Origin: JACMLD01 sp044227095
Lineage (GTDB): Bacteria > Bacteroidota > Bacteroidia > Chitinophagales > Chitinophagaceae
NCBI GenBank assembly: GCA_044227095.1
Contig: JBGAFV010000001.1
Coordinates: 4,030,001 to 4,094,000 of the forward strand
DNA: 64,000 nt
Direction: 5' to 3'
Made by a program: the position numbers and the translations under genes
Notes under the pieces: generated by a model
Told to the model about the DNA's origin: nothing
The model's database searches: none
What the model saw: the letters and a program-made list of their open reading frames with translations, nothing else
Shown: positions 27,638-35,693 of the stretch, one piece after another
Layout: each line of letters starts with the position of its first letter
Numbering within the stretch: the first letter of the stretch is position 1

Positions 27638-30052
27638 ATGCTAAGAAGCTATTTCCTTATTGCATGGCGGAACATCCGCAGGCATAAAATCTACACAACA
27701 ATCAATGTGCTTGGCCTTGCGTTGGGTATGACGTGTTGCCTGTTTATATTTTTATGGGTGAAGGATGAAAAGTCTGTTGACAATTTTAACAGTGATGGAA
27801 AAAATGTTTATTCAGTTTACCAATCAGTAACCGCTAACGGAAAAACAGAAGGTTCTTATTCAACACCGTTGAAAATAATTACAGGACAAAACTATCCGTC
27901 TTTTTTATTAGAGAATATTCAAACTTCAGTTCCGGAAATTAAACACCAGGTGTATTATACCACAGGCTACGAGCTTCCCTGGGGACATGCAGAAACATTT
28001 CAGCTTGGCGAAAAAAAATTAAAACTTGAAGGTGCACGTGCCGGTCAGGATTTTTTCAAGATGTTTGATTTTCCACTAATTGAGGGAAATGCAGATAATG
28101 CATTGAAAGATTTAACCGGTGTTGCCATATCGCATAAGATGGCAAACCTGTTTTTTGCAAATACACATGATGCTATAGGAAAAACATTGCGCTATGAAAA
28201 CCGCCAGGATTTTATTGTAACTGCTGTGTTTGAAGATTTGCCTGCGCAAAGCACATTCCGGTTTGATTTTTTATTTAATTGGGAAGCGCAAAAAAAGTTA
28301 TTGTCATGGGCTTCAAACGATTTTCAATCTTATGTTCAGCTTACAGACAAAGCAGATCCTAAACATGCAGCTATTGCCATTAATACATTTTTAGCGCCAC
28401 GCCTGGATAAACTGGAAGGTGTGAAAATACAAATGGGCTTGCAGTATTTTGGTGATAAATACCTGCACAGTAATTTTGTAAATGGTGTGCCGGAAAACGG
28501 AAGGATTGAATATGTACGCATATTCAGTGGAGTAGCAATTTTTATATTGCTGATTGCCTGCATCAATTTTATGAACCTTGCCACTGCACAATCTGTAAAA
28601 CGTGCAAAAGAAGTAGGACTGCGCAAAGTAGTTGGGTCGAGCCGTGCTAACTTAATTGGACAATTTTTTGGCGAGTCGCTGGTATTTGCTTTATTATCAA
28701 TGGCTGTATCATTATTGCTAATTGCTTTCTTTCTTCCCGCATTTAATCATTTTACAGGAAAAGAAATTGCGTTGCCATTTGCTCAATATTCTTTCTGGTT
28801 GCTGATGATATCAGTTGTAATTATCACCGGCATTATAGCAGGCAGTTATCCCGCATTATATCTTTCGGCGTTACAACCAGTGCGTATTTTAAAAGGTGTT
28901 GTAAAATTTTCACGCGGGGCAACATGGTTTAGAAAAAGCCTTACTGTCTTTCAGTTTGCGCTTTCTATTATTCTGTTGGTAACCACCATTGTAATAACAC
29001 GCCAAACCAATTACGTACAAAACACCAACCTTGGTTACAATAAAGAAAACCTTATCTACACCCGCATTGAAGGCGAACTTGTAAATGAGAATAAATATTT
29101 TCTCTTTAAAAACAAACTGGCAGGCATGCCGGGCATAGCACTTGTAGATCGCAGCAGCGAAGCACCGCATACTATGGATTTTGTAGTAACAGATGCTATC
29201 AATTGGGAAGGCAAACAGAAGAATGCCAATGTTGGTTTTAAACCATCATCTGTTGGATTAGATTTTCTGCAGCTAATGAATTTAAGTGTTGTGTCTGGCC
29301 GTGGTTTTTCGCGAGATATTGCTACGGACTCTACAGATGCTTTTATGGTAAATGAAGAAGCTATAAAACAAATGGGTTTGAAAGATCCAATTGGCAAATG
29401 GATTTCTGCATGGAAAAAGAAAGGGCATATTATAGGTATACTCAAAGATTATCACACCCAATCATTGCGTGAGCCAATAAAACCAGTAATCGTAGATGTG
29501 AAAGAATATGAAAATTTTGGTGTGTTAATTGTTCGCACTAAGCCCGGCCAAACAAAAGAAGCATTGGCAAGTATTGGTGCTGTGTACAAAGAGATCAATC
29601 CTAATTTTCCTTTTGCTTACCAGTTTATTGATGAGGAATACAAAAAGCTATACAGCAATGAACTGATTATTTCAAGTCTTTCTGTATTGTTTGCAACGCT
29701 GGCCATTGTTATTTCATGTCTTGGTTTGCTTGGCCTGGTTATGTTTTCTGCAGAACAACGTGTTAAGGAAATTGGTATTCGCAAAGTGCTGGGTGCATCT
29801 TTAACAGAGATAGTGGCATTATTCTCCAAAGATTTTTTAAAACTGATACTAATAGCATTTTTAATTGCGGCGCCGTTGGGTTGGTTGGGTATGCACAAAT
29901 GGTTGCAAAATTTTGCTTATCGGGTAGATATTTCCTGGTGGATATTTGTTCTTGCAGCAAGTGTGTCTTTAATTACAGCATTGGCAACTGTATGTTACCA
30001 GGCTATTAAGGCAGCAAATGCAAACCCGGTGAATTCTTTGAGAAGCGAGTGA
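27638..30052 (+). CDS. Duplicated FtsX/MacB ABC permease, array member 12
   Basis: 804 residues, start MLRSYFLIAWRNIRRHKIYT. With member 17 it forms a fourth subgroup: WVKDEKSVDNFNSDGKNVYSVYQSV after the first helix. Both lack the SYD element. It has NGRIEYVRIFSG before helix 2 and NLATAQSVKRAKEVGLRKVVGS about 313-334. Second motif EQRVKEIGIRKVLGA about 706-720; C-terminus NPVNSLRSE, with asparagine for lysine. The first periplasmic domain has an early insertion (QNYPSFLLENIQTSVPE). Preceded by the strongest example of the shared sigma-54-like promoter, it may lead a unit through member 20, because no similar promoter occurs until 52928. Confidence 0.93.
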   Translation: MLRSYFLIAWRNIRRHKIYTTINVLGLALGMTCCLFIFLWVKDEKSVDNFNSDGKNVYSVYQSVTANGKTEGSYSTPLKIITGQNYPSFLLENIQTSVPEIKHQVYYTTGYELPWGHAETFQLGEKKLKLEGARAGQDFFKMFDFPLIEGNADNALKDLTGVAISHKMANLFFANTHDAIGKTLRYENRQDFIVTAVFEDLPAQSTFRFDFLFNWEAQKKLLSWASNDFQSYVQLTDKADPKHAAIAINTFLAPRLDKLEGVKIQMGLQYFGDKYLHSNFVNGVPENGRIEYVRIFSGVAIFILLIACINFMNLATAQSVKRAKEVGLRKVVGSSRANLIGQFFGESLVFALLSMAVSLLLIAFFLPAFNHFTGKEIALPFAQYSFWLLMISVVIITGIIAGSYPALYLSALQPVRILKGVVKFSRGATWFRKSLTVFQFALSIILLVTTIVITRQTNYVQNTNLGYNKENLIYTRIEGELVNENKYFLFKNKLAGMPGIALVDRSSEAPHTMDFVVTDAINWEGKQKNANVGFKPSSVGLDFLQLMNLSVVSGRGFSRDIATDSTDAFMVNEEAIKQMGLKDPIGKWISAWKKKGHIIGILKDYHTQSLREPIKPVIVDVKEYENFGVLIVRTKPGQTKEALASIGAVYKEINPNFPFAYQFIDEEYKKLYSNELIISSLSVLFATLAIVISCLGLLGLVMFSAEQRVKEIGIRKVLGASLTEIVALFSKDFLKLILIAFLIAAPLGWLGMHKWLQNFAYRVDISWWIFVLAASVSLITALATVCYQAIKAANANPVNSLRSE

Positions 30053-30058
30053 AGGAGA

Positions 30059-30119
30059 AGCTGCTAGCTGTCCCTGTATTACAATAAAAGCCTTAGCTAA
30101 TGGCTAAAAACTAAAAGCT
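30059..30119. repeat. Heptad pair between permeases 12 and 13; right half duplicated at 46469-46521
   Basis: Short forward heptads agctgct, agctgtc at 30059-30072. Reverse-orientation heptads ccttagctaatggctaaaaa lie from 30091, followed by ctaaaagctgttct to the ATG at 30127. The 46-bp leader matches 46469-46521 except for one missing heptad (cagctaa) and one T. Confidence 0.75.
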
Positions 30120-30126
30120 GTTCTTT

Positions 30127-32541
30127 ATGATTAAAAATTATTTCAAAATAGCCTGGAGAAATCTTTTAAGAAACAAAGCATTCTCATTTATAAATATCCT
30201 TGGTTTATCAATTGGCATTGCAGTCTGTTTTATCATAATGCTTTTTGTACAGGATGAACTTAGTTATGATCGCTTCAATAAAAACGCAGACCGTGTTGTA
30301 AGAATTTATTTTAAAGCCAGCATGAATGGCGGCAAAATAAGTGAAGCGGGTGTAATGCCTCCTGTAGCAAAAGTATTGAAGAATGATTATCCCGAAATAG
30401 AAGATGCCACCCGCATCAGGCCAGACGGACGCCCAAAAATAGAATACCAGCATAAAGTTTTTAAAGAGGCAGATGCAGCATTTGCAGACGCAAATTTCTT
30501 CAACGTTTTTAGTTTCCCGTTTTTAAAAGGAGATCCAAAAACAGCGCTTGCACAACCCAATTCTATTGTTATCACCAGTGAAATGGCGATACGGTATTTT
30601 GGCAATGAAGATCCTATTGGAAAAACATTGACCTATAACAACAACGGACAGTTTAAAGTAACCGGCGTTATTGAAAGGATGCCATCCAATGCGCATTTTC
30701 ATTTTGATTTATTCGGCTCAATGGAAACAATAGATTTTGCAAAATCATCAAGCTGGCTGGAAGGCAATTTCTATACGTATTTATTAATGAAAAAAGGCGC
30801 TGATTACAAAAAACTGGAAGCAAAACTTCCGGCAATGGTAGAAAAATACATGGGCCCGCAAATAATGCAGGCCATGGGTATGACGCTTTCACAATTTCGC
30901 ACCAAAGGCAACGAGCTTGGATTTGCGCTCCAACCATTAACAGCAATACACCTGCACCCGGAAACTACTACTGAGTTAGAAGCCGCCGGAAATATAAAAT
31001 ACGTATACATTTTTGGAGCTATTGCCATTTTCATGCTGCTGATTGCAAGTATCAATTTTATAAACCTGTCTACCGCCGGTGCTTCCAAACGTGCAAAAGA
31101 AGTGGGTATCCGCAAGGTTATGGGCTCTGGCAAAGGGGCGCTGGTAAAACAATTTTTATTTGAATCGGTGCTGGTTACTGTTATTGCGCTGGTTATTGCA
31201 GCAGTTATGGTGCAACTGGTATTGCCGGTTTTTAATACGCTTTCCGGAAAGAATTTACAGTTTAACTTTAACATACAACCAGTTGGCGGTTTTATTGCGC
31301 TTGGTCTTGCAGTAGGTTTGCTGGCTGGGATTTATCCTGCTTTTTTTCTTTCATCGTTTAAACCAATTGCCACATTAAAAGGAAAGTTTGGCGCCAGCAC
31401 AAAATCATTGGGCCTCAGAAGCAGCCTGGTTGTTTTTCAGTTCTTCATCTCCGTTAGTTTAATTACAGGTACCATCATTGTGTACCAGCAAATGAAATAC
31501 ATTCAAAACATTAACCTTGGTTATAATAAAGATCAGATAATTGTTCTACCCAACTCATGGGCATTGGGCAAAAATGAAAAGAATTTCAAAGACAGGTTGC
31601 TGAAAGACACCAGGGTAGAAAACGTAACCATGTCTGGATACAGGCCAGCAGGGCCAACCAACAATAACAACGCAATGGCCTATCCGGAGGGAAAAGACAA
31701 CCAGGTGCTGACATCTCTTGAATATAAAATAGACGAGCAATACATTCCAACGTTGGGTATAAAGATGGCCGCAGGACGAAATTTTGATCCCGCTGTTTAT
31801 AGTACAGACTCTTCTGCAATGATTATTAATGAAGCCGCGGCAAGGGTATTTGGTTTTGGCGACAATGCCATTGGTAAAGTAATTGTGCGCCAAAACAGTG
31901 ATCGTGGCAGAGATTACAGGTTTACAATAATAGGCGTTGTAAAAGATTTTCACTTTAGATCATTACACCAGGCTATTACGCCTTTGCTGATGGTGCTGGA
32001 ACCGGAATCAGGCATCATTGTAAAAACAAAAACAAAAGATATTGCTGGCTTGCTTACTTCAATGAAACAACAGTGGGCTTCGTATAATTTGGAAGAGCCT
32101 TTTAGCTATGCATTCATGGATGATTTGTATAACAAAACTTATGCGGCAGAACAAAGGACAGGAACCATACTCAACATCTTTGCAGTACTAACAATATTTG
32201 TGGCGTGCATGGGTTTGTTTGGCCTCGCTACCTATACCGCTGAACAGCGTTCAAAAGAAATTGGTATTCGCAAAGTGCTGGGTGCAAGTGTAGCACAGGT
32301 AACCGGTATGCTTTCAAAAGAATTTATAAAACTGGTATTGATTGGTTGTTTGATAGCAGTACCGCTTTCATATTGGGCAATGCACAAATGGTTGCAGGAT
32401 TTTGCGTACAGGGTAGATATAAGCTGGTGGGTATTTCTGGTTGCGGCAGCAGCAGCTATGGCAATTGCTTTACTAACAGTTAGCTTTAAAGCCATCAAAG
32501 CAGCGCTGGCAAACCCGGTGAAGAGTTTGAGAACGGAGTGA
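30127..32541 (+). CDS. Duplicated FtsX/MacB ABC permease, array member 13
   Basis: 804 residues, start MIKNYFKIAWRNLLRNKAFSF, same subgroup as members 4 and 16. Features are DANFFNVFSFPFLKGDPKTALAQ region about 120-144, RYFGNEDPIGK about 156-166, and AGNIKYVYIFG before the second helix. Helix 2 ends ASINFINLSTAGAS; the ACINF cysteine present in most paralogues is serine here, and STAR is STAG. Coupling motifs SKRAKEVGIRKVMGS about 320-334 and EQRSKEIGIRKVLGA about 706-720. C-terminus NPVKSLRTE. Confidence 0.93.
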   Translation: MIKNYFKIAWRNLLRNKAFSFINILGLSIGIAVCFIIMLFVQDELSYDRFNKNADRVVRIYFKASMNGGKISEAGVMPPVAKVLKNDYPEIEDATRIRPDGRPKIEYQHKVFKEADAAFADANFFNVFSFPFLKGDPKTALAQPNSIVITSEMAIRYFGNEDPIGKTLTYNNNGQFKVTGVIERMPSNAHFHFDLFGSMETIDFAKSSSWLEGNFYTYLLMKKGADYKKLEAKLPAMVEKYMGPQIMQAMGMTLSQFRTKGNELGFALQPLTAIHLHPETTTELEAAGNIKYVYIFGAIAIFMLLIASINFINLSTAGASKRAKEVGIRKVMGSGKGALVKQFLFESVLVTVIALVIAAVMVQLVLPVFNTLSGKNLQFNFNIQPVGGFIALGLAVGLLAGIYPAFFLSSFKPIATLKGKFGASTKSLGLRSSLVVFQFFISVSLITGTIIVYQQMKYIQNINLGYNKDQIIVLPNSWALGKNEKNFKDRLLKDTRVENVTMSGYRPAGPTNNNNAMAYPEGKDNQVLTSLEYKIDEQYIPTLGIKMAAGRNFDPAVYSTDSSAMIINEAAARVFGFGDNAIGKVIVRQNSDRGRDYRFTIIGVVKDFHFRSLHQAITPLLMVLEPESGIIVKTKTKDIAGLLTSMKQQWASYNLEEPFSYAFMDDLYNKTYAAEQRTGTILNIFAVLTIFVACMGLFGLATYTAEQRSKEIGIRKVLGASVAQVTGMLSKEFIKLVLIGCLIAVPLSYWAMHKWLQDFAYRVDISWWVFLVAAAAAMAIALLTVSFKAIKAALANPVKSLRTE

Positions 32542-32547
32542 GAAGAA

Positions 32548-32591
32548 AGTTGTTAGCTACAAGCTACTAGCTGTTAGCTACAAGCTATTAG
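32548..32591. repeat. AGCTNNT heptads, six units
   Basis: Units agttgtt, agctaca, agctact, agctgtt, agctaca, agctatt, then ag. They follow the stop of permease 13 by six bases. Confidence 0.8.
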
Positions 32592-32640
32592 TTTTTAATA
32601 AGCAGCGCTTTTTTTAGCCACGCTTTATAACATTATTGAA

Positions 32641-32832
32641 CATTGTTGCGTCGCACACTTGTACAGCATAGCATTAAGCAGCGGGGTGCAACAACTAAGC
32701 AAGCCCTGAAAGGGCGTAGTATAAATAGCCCCGGGTAAAACCCGGGGAATGTATGCGGAGATTTTACACAACCCTGAAAGGGTTGAATACGATGACCAAT
32801 GAACAAAAGTTGAAATGTGCGACGCAACGATG
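32641..32832. mobile_element. MITE-like element, copy A (192 bp, 17-bp inverted ends)
   Basis: Left end CATTGTTGCGTCGCACA (32641-32657) and right end TGTGCGACGCAACGATG (32816-32832) are inverted repeats at 16/17. Inside are three short stems: GCCCTGAAAGGGC, CCCCGGGTAAAACCCGGGG and AACCCTGAAAGGGTT. It encodes no protein. The small reverse-strand frames across it recur in every copy and are by-products. Transposition is inferred from the ends and copy number; no flanking direct repeat was established. Confidence 0.65.
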
Positions 32833-32906
32833 ATACCCAAAGAACCAATGCTGAATACAAAAAAATTACTAGAGAATATCAAACATTAATAAATCAGACA
32901 TCCGAC

Positions 32907-35291
32907 ATGATAAAAAATTATTTCAAAATTGCGTGGAGAAACCTTGTAAAAAGCAAGGTGTATTCATTTATCAATATTGCAGGACTTGCTTCCGGTATGG
33001 CCGTTGCAATGATTATTGGTTTGTGGATCTATGATGAAGTATCCGCCAATAAACATTTTAAAAATTACGACTCGGTTTACCAGGTAATGATGTTCCAGTC
33101 TTTTGATGGAGTACGTGGCAGCCAGGTTGCGCTTCCTTATCCTTTGGGCGAAGAATTAAAAGCGAAATACCCCGATTTTAAAAAAGTGGCTATGTGCGAT
33201 TGGGGCTCTGAACATTCACTGATTTACGGAGAGAAAAAATTGAACAAGAAAGGTAATTTCATGGGCGAAGATGCAATGGACATCTTTTCTTTCAATGTGG
33301 TTAATGGAAGCAAGCAGGCATTAAATGATCCCTACTCTATTGTACTTACAGAAGAAACAGCCAAAGCACTTTTTGGATCTGAAAACCCTATTGGCAAAAT
33401 TGTAAAGCTTGATAACGAAACTAATTTAAAAGTAACTGCAGTTGTTACAAAACAACCTAAAAACAGCTCGCTGAGTTTTGATTACCTCATACCATTTCAA
33501 TTGGAAGAAATACTTTACAGCTATATTAAACAATATCACAAAAAAAACTGGGGAAATAATTCTTGGCAGATTTATGTGCAATTGAATGACAACGTAAATC
33601 CGGCGGCAGTAAATGCAAAGGTTAAAAATACTGTAATCTCTCATTTTACAGATGAGAATACATTGAAAGCAGTAAAACCCGAACTCTTTATTCACCCAAT
33701 GGGCAAATGGCGTTTGTACAGCGACTTTAAAGATGGAAAAAATAATGGCGGATTTATAAAGTACGTAAAGATGTTTGGCCTGCTTGGTTTTGTGGTGTTG
33801 ATTATAGCCTGCATCAATTTTATGAATTTAAGCACTGCCCGCAGTGAAAAACGTGCTAAAGAAGTAGGCATTCGCAAAGCCGTTGGTTCTTTGCGTAAAC
33901 AACTTATCTCGCAGTTTCTTAGCGAATCGCTATTGATTGCTGTGCTTGCATTTATTCTTGCTTTACTTCTTGTGTCTATTGCATTGCCATTCTTTAATCA
34001 ACTTACCAGCAAGGAAATGAGTTTGCAAATTGGTAGTCCGTTGTTTTGGGGAATTATGATCCTGTTTACATTGCTAACAGGGTTACTGGCAGGCAGCTAT
34101 CCCGCATTTTATCTTTCATCTTTTAACCCTGTACGTGTACTGAAAGGAAACATTAAAGCAGGCAAGTCGGGTTCTTTACCACGCAAAATACTTGTAGTTG
34201 CACAGTTTGCATGTTCTGTTATACTAATGATTGGTACAATTATTATTTACCAGCAGATACAGTTTGGCAAAAATCAACCAATTGGTTTTAATAATAAAGG
34301 TTTGATAACGGTTAACTGGACAACCGATATTGATAAACACTATGATGCCATGCGCCAGGAACTGCTTAGCTCAGGAGCGGTTCAATCAATTTGTAAAAGC
34401 AATTCACCACCATCGGAGATCTATAGCAATAACAATGGCTGGGAATGGAGGGATAGCAAACCGCTTGATAAATCTGTTTTGTTTTCAACCATTGCTACTG
34501 AATATGACTATACAAAAACCTTGGGCATTAAGTTAATTGATGGCAGAGACTTTTCGCGGGACTTTGCAGATTCAAACGGTGTAGTCTTAAACCAGGCCGC
34601 TGTAAAACGCATGGGACTTAAAAACCCTGTTGGCGAAACAGTGAAGTGGAACGGAAAACCTATGACTGTAATAGGTGTAATGCCAGATATACAAATGCAA
34701 TCTCCTTATCGTGCTATTTCTCCATTAACACTTATTTACAGTAAAGGCTGGGTTAATTATGTGGATATAAGGATGAACCCTTCTATGGCAATGTCTAAAG
34801 CCATTAGCATTATGAAACCCATATTCGAGAGATATAATCCGGCTTACCCTTTTGAATACAGATTTGTTGATGAAGAATACGCCAAGAAATTTAATTACGA
34901 AGAACTGGTAGGCAATCTTTCAGCTATTATCGCAATACTTGCTGTTTTCATTTCCTGTTTAGGCCTTTTTGGATTAGCATCATTTACAGCAGAACAGCGA
35001 GTAAAAGAAATTGGTGTACGCAAAGTGCTTGGCGCCAGTGTGCTCAACTTGTGGCAACTGCTGTCATTCGATTTTGTTGTACTGGTATTGATATCCTGTG
35101 CAATTGCAATTCCGCTTGCCTGGTATTTTATGACAGACTGGTTAAAGAGTTACGATAATAAAATCTCTATTGGTTTTGGTGTTTTTGCAATGGTAGTAGT
35201 ACTTGCGGTAGTTATAACATTAATTACAGTAAGCTTCCAGGCAATAAAAGCAGCATTGGCCAACCCAACAAAGAGTTTAAGAAGCGAATGA
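32907..35291 (+). CDS. Duplicated FtsX/MacB ABC permease, array member 14
   Basis: 794 residues from the ATG at 32907 (MIKNYFKIAWRNLVKSK). Thirty upstream in-frame codons lie in the end of the MITE-like element and are rejected. Subgroup of members 2, 3 and 7 (LIGLW-like first helix, NDPYSIVLTEETAKALFG, NNGGFIKYVKMFG). The first periplasmic domain has a distinctive QLEEILYSYIKQYHKKNWG insertion at about 198-216. Coupling motifs EKRAKEVGIRKAVGS about 314-328 and EQRVKEIGVRKVLGA about 696-710. C-terminus NPTKSLRSE. An ATCAGACATC copy sits 14 bp before the start. Confidence 0.92.
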   Translation: MIKNYFKIAWRNLVKSKVYSFINIAGLASGMAVAMIIGLWIYDEVSANKHFKNYDSVYQVMMFQSFDGVRGSQVALPYPLGEELKAKYPDFKKVAMCDWGSEHSLIYGEKKLNKKGNFMGEDAMDIFSFNVVNGSKQALNDPYSIVLTEETAKALFGSENPIGKIVKLDNETNLKVTAVVTKQPKNSSLSFDYLIPFQLEEILYSYIKQYHKKNWGNNSWQIYVQLNDNVNPAAVNAKVKNTVISHFTDENTLKAVKPELFIHPMGKWRLYSDFKDGKNNGGFIKYVKMFGLLGFVVLIIACINFMNLSTARSEKRAKEVGIRKAVGSLRKQLISQFLSESLLIAVLAFILALLLVSIALPFFNQLTSKEMSLQIGSPLFWGIMILFTLLTGLLAGSYPAFYLSSFNPVRVLKGNIKAGKSGSLPRKILVVAQFACSVILMIGTIIIYQQIQFGKNQPIGFNNKGLITVNWTTDIDKHYDAMRQELLSSGAVQSICKSNSPPSEIYSNNNGWEWRDSKPLDKSVLFSTIATEYDYTKTLGIKLIDGRDFSRDFADSNGVVLNQAAVKRMGLKNPVGETVKWNGKPMTVIGVMPDIQMQSPYRAISPLTLIYSKGWVNYVDIRMNPSMAMSKAISIMKPIFERYNPAYPFEYRFVDEEYAKKFNYEELVGNLSAIIAILAVFISCLGLFGLASFTAEQRVKEIGVRKVLGASVLNLWQLLSFDFVVLVLISCAIAIPLAWYFMTDWLKSYDNKISIGFGVFAMVVVLAVVITLITVSFQAIKAALANPTKSLRSE

Positions 35292-35297
35292 GAAGAA

Positions 35298-35344
35298 AGC
35301 TGCAAGTTGCAAGCTACAAGTTGCTAGCCGTTAGCTATTAGCTA
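35298..35344. repeat. AGCTNNT heptads, nearly seven units
   Basis: Units agctgca, agttgca, agctaca, agttgct, agccgtt, agctatt, agcta, starting six bases after the stop of permease 14. Confidence 0.8.
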
Positions 35345-35383
35345 AGAAAACGTTTTTTGATCGGGCGATAGAAAATAATTAAG

Positions 35384-35643
35384 CATCGTTGCGTCGCACA
35401 CTTGTACAGCATAGCATTAAGCAGCGGAACGCAACAACTAAGCAAGCCCTGAAAGGGCATAGTATAAATAGTGCCGGGTGTAGCCCGGGATGCAAATAAG
35501 ATAATAGGAACAGCCCTGAAAGGGCGTAGTATAAATAGCCCCGGGTAAAACTCGGGGAATGTATACGGAGATTTTGCACAACCCTGAAGGGGTTGAATAA
35601 CGAGGGCCAATGAACAAAAGTTGAAATGTGCGACGCAACGATG
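35384..35643. mobile_element. MITE-like element, copy B (260 bp, perfect 17-bp inverted ends)
   Basis: Left end CATCGTTGCGTCGCACA (35384-35400) and right end (35627-35643) are exact reverse complements. It resembles copy A but contains an internal duplication of the GCCCTGAAAGGGC / CCCGGG stem block (about 35446-35560). The copy supplies most of the 402-bp gap between permeases 14 and 15. Confidence 0.7.
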
Positions 35644-35693
35644 ATGCCCAAAGAACCAATGCTGGATAAAAAAAATACTAGATAATATCAGAC

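Noticed and set aside
32625..32882. Reverse-strand ORFs of 60-90 codons with similar peptides (also at 35338-35659, 38231-38503, 40985-41243)
   Set aside because: They lie wholly in the MITE-like hairpin repeats; their similarity reflects the repeat DNA, in more than one frame, with no start context.
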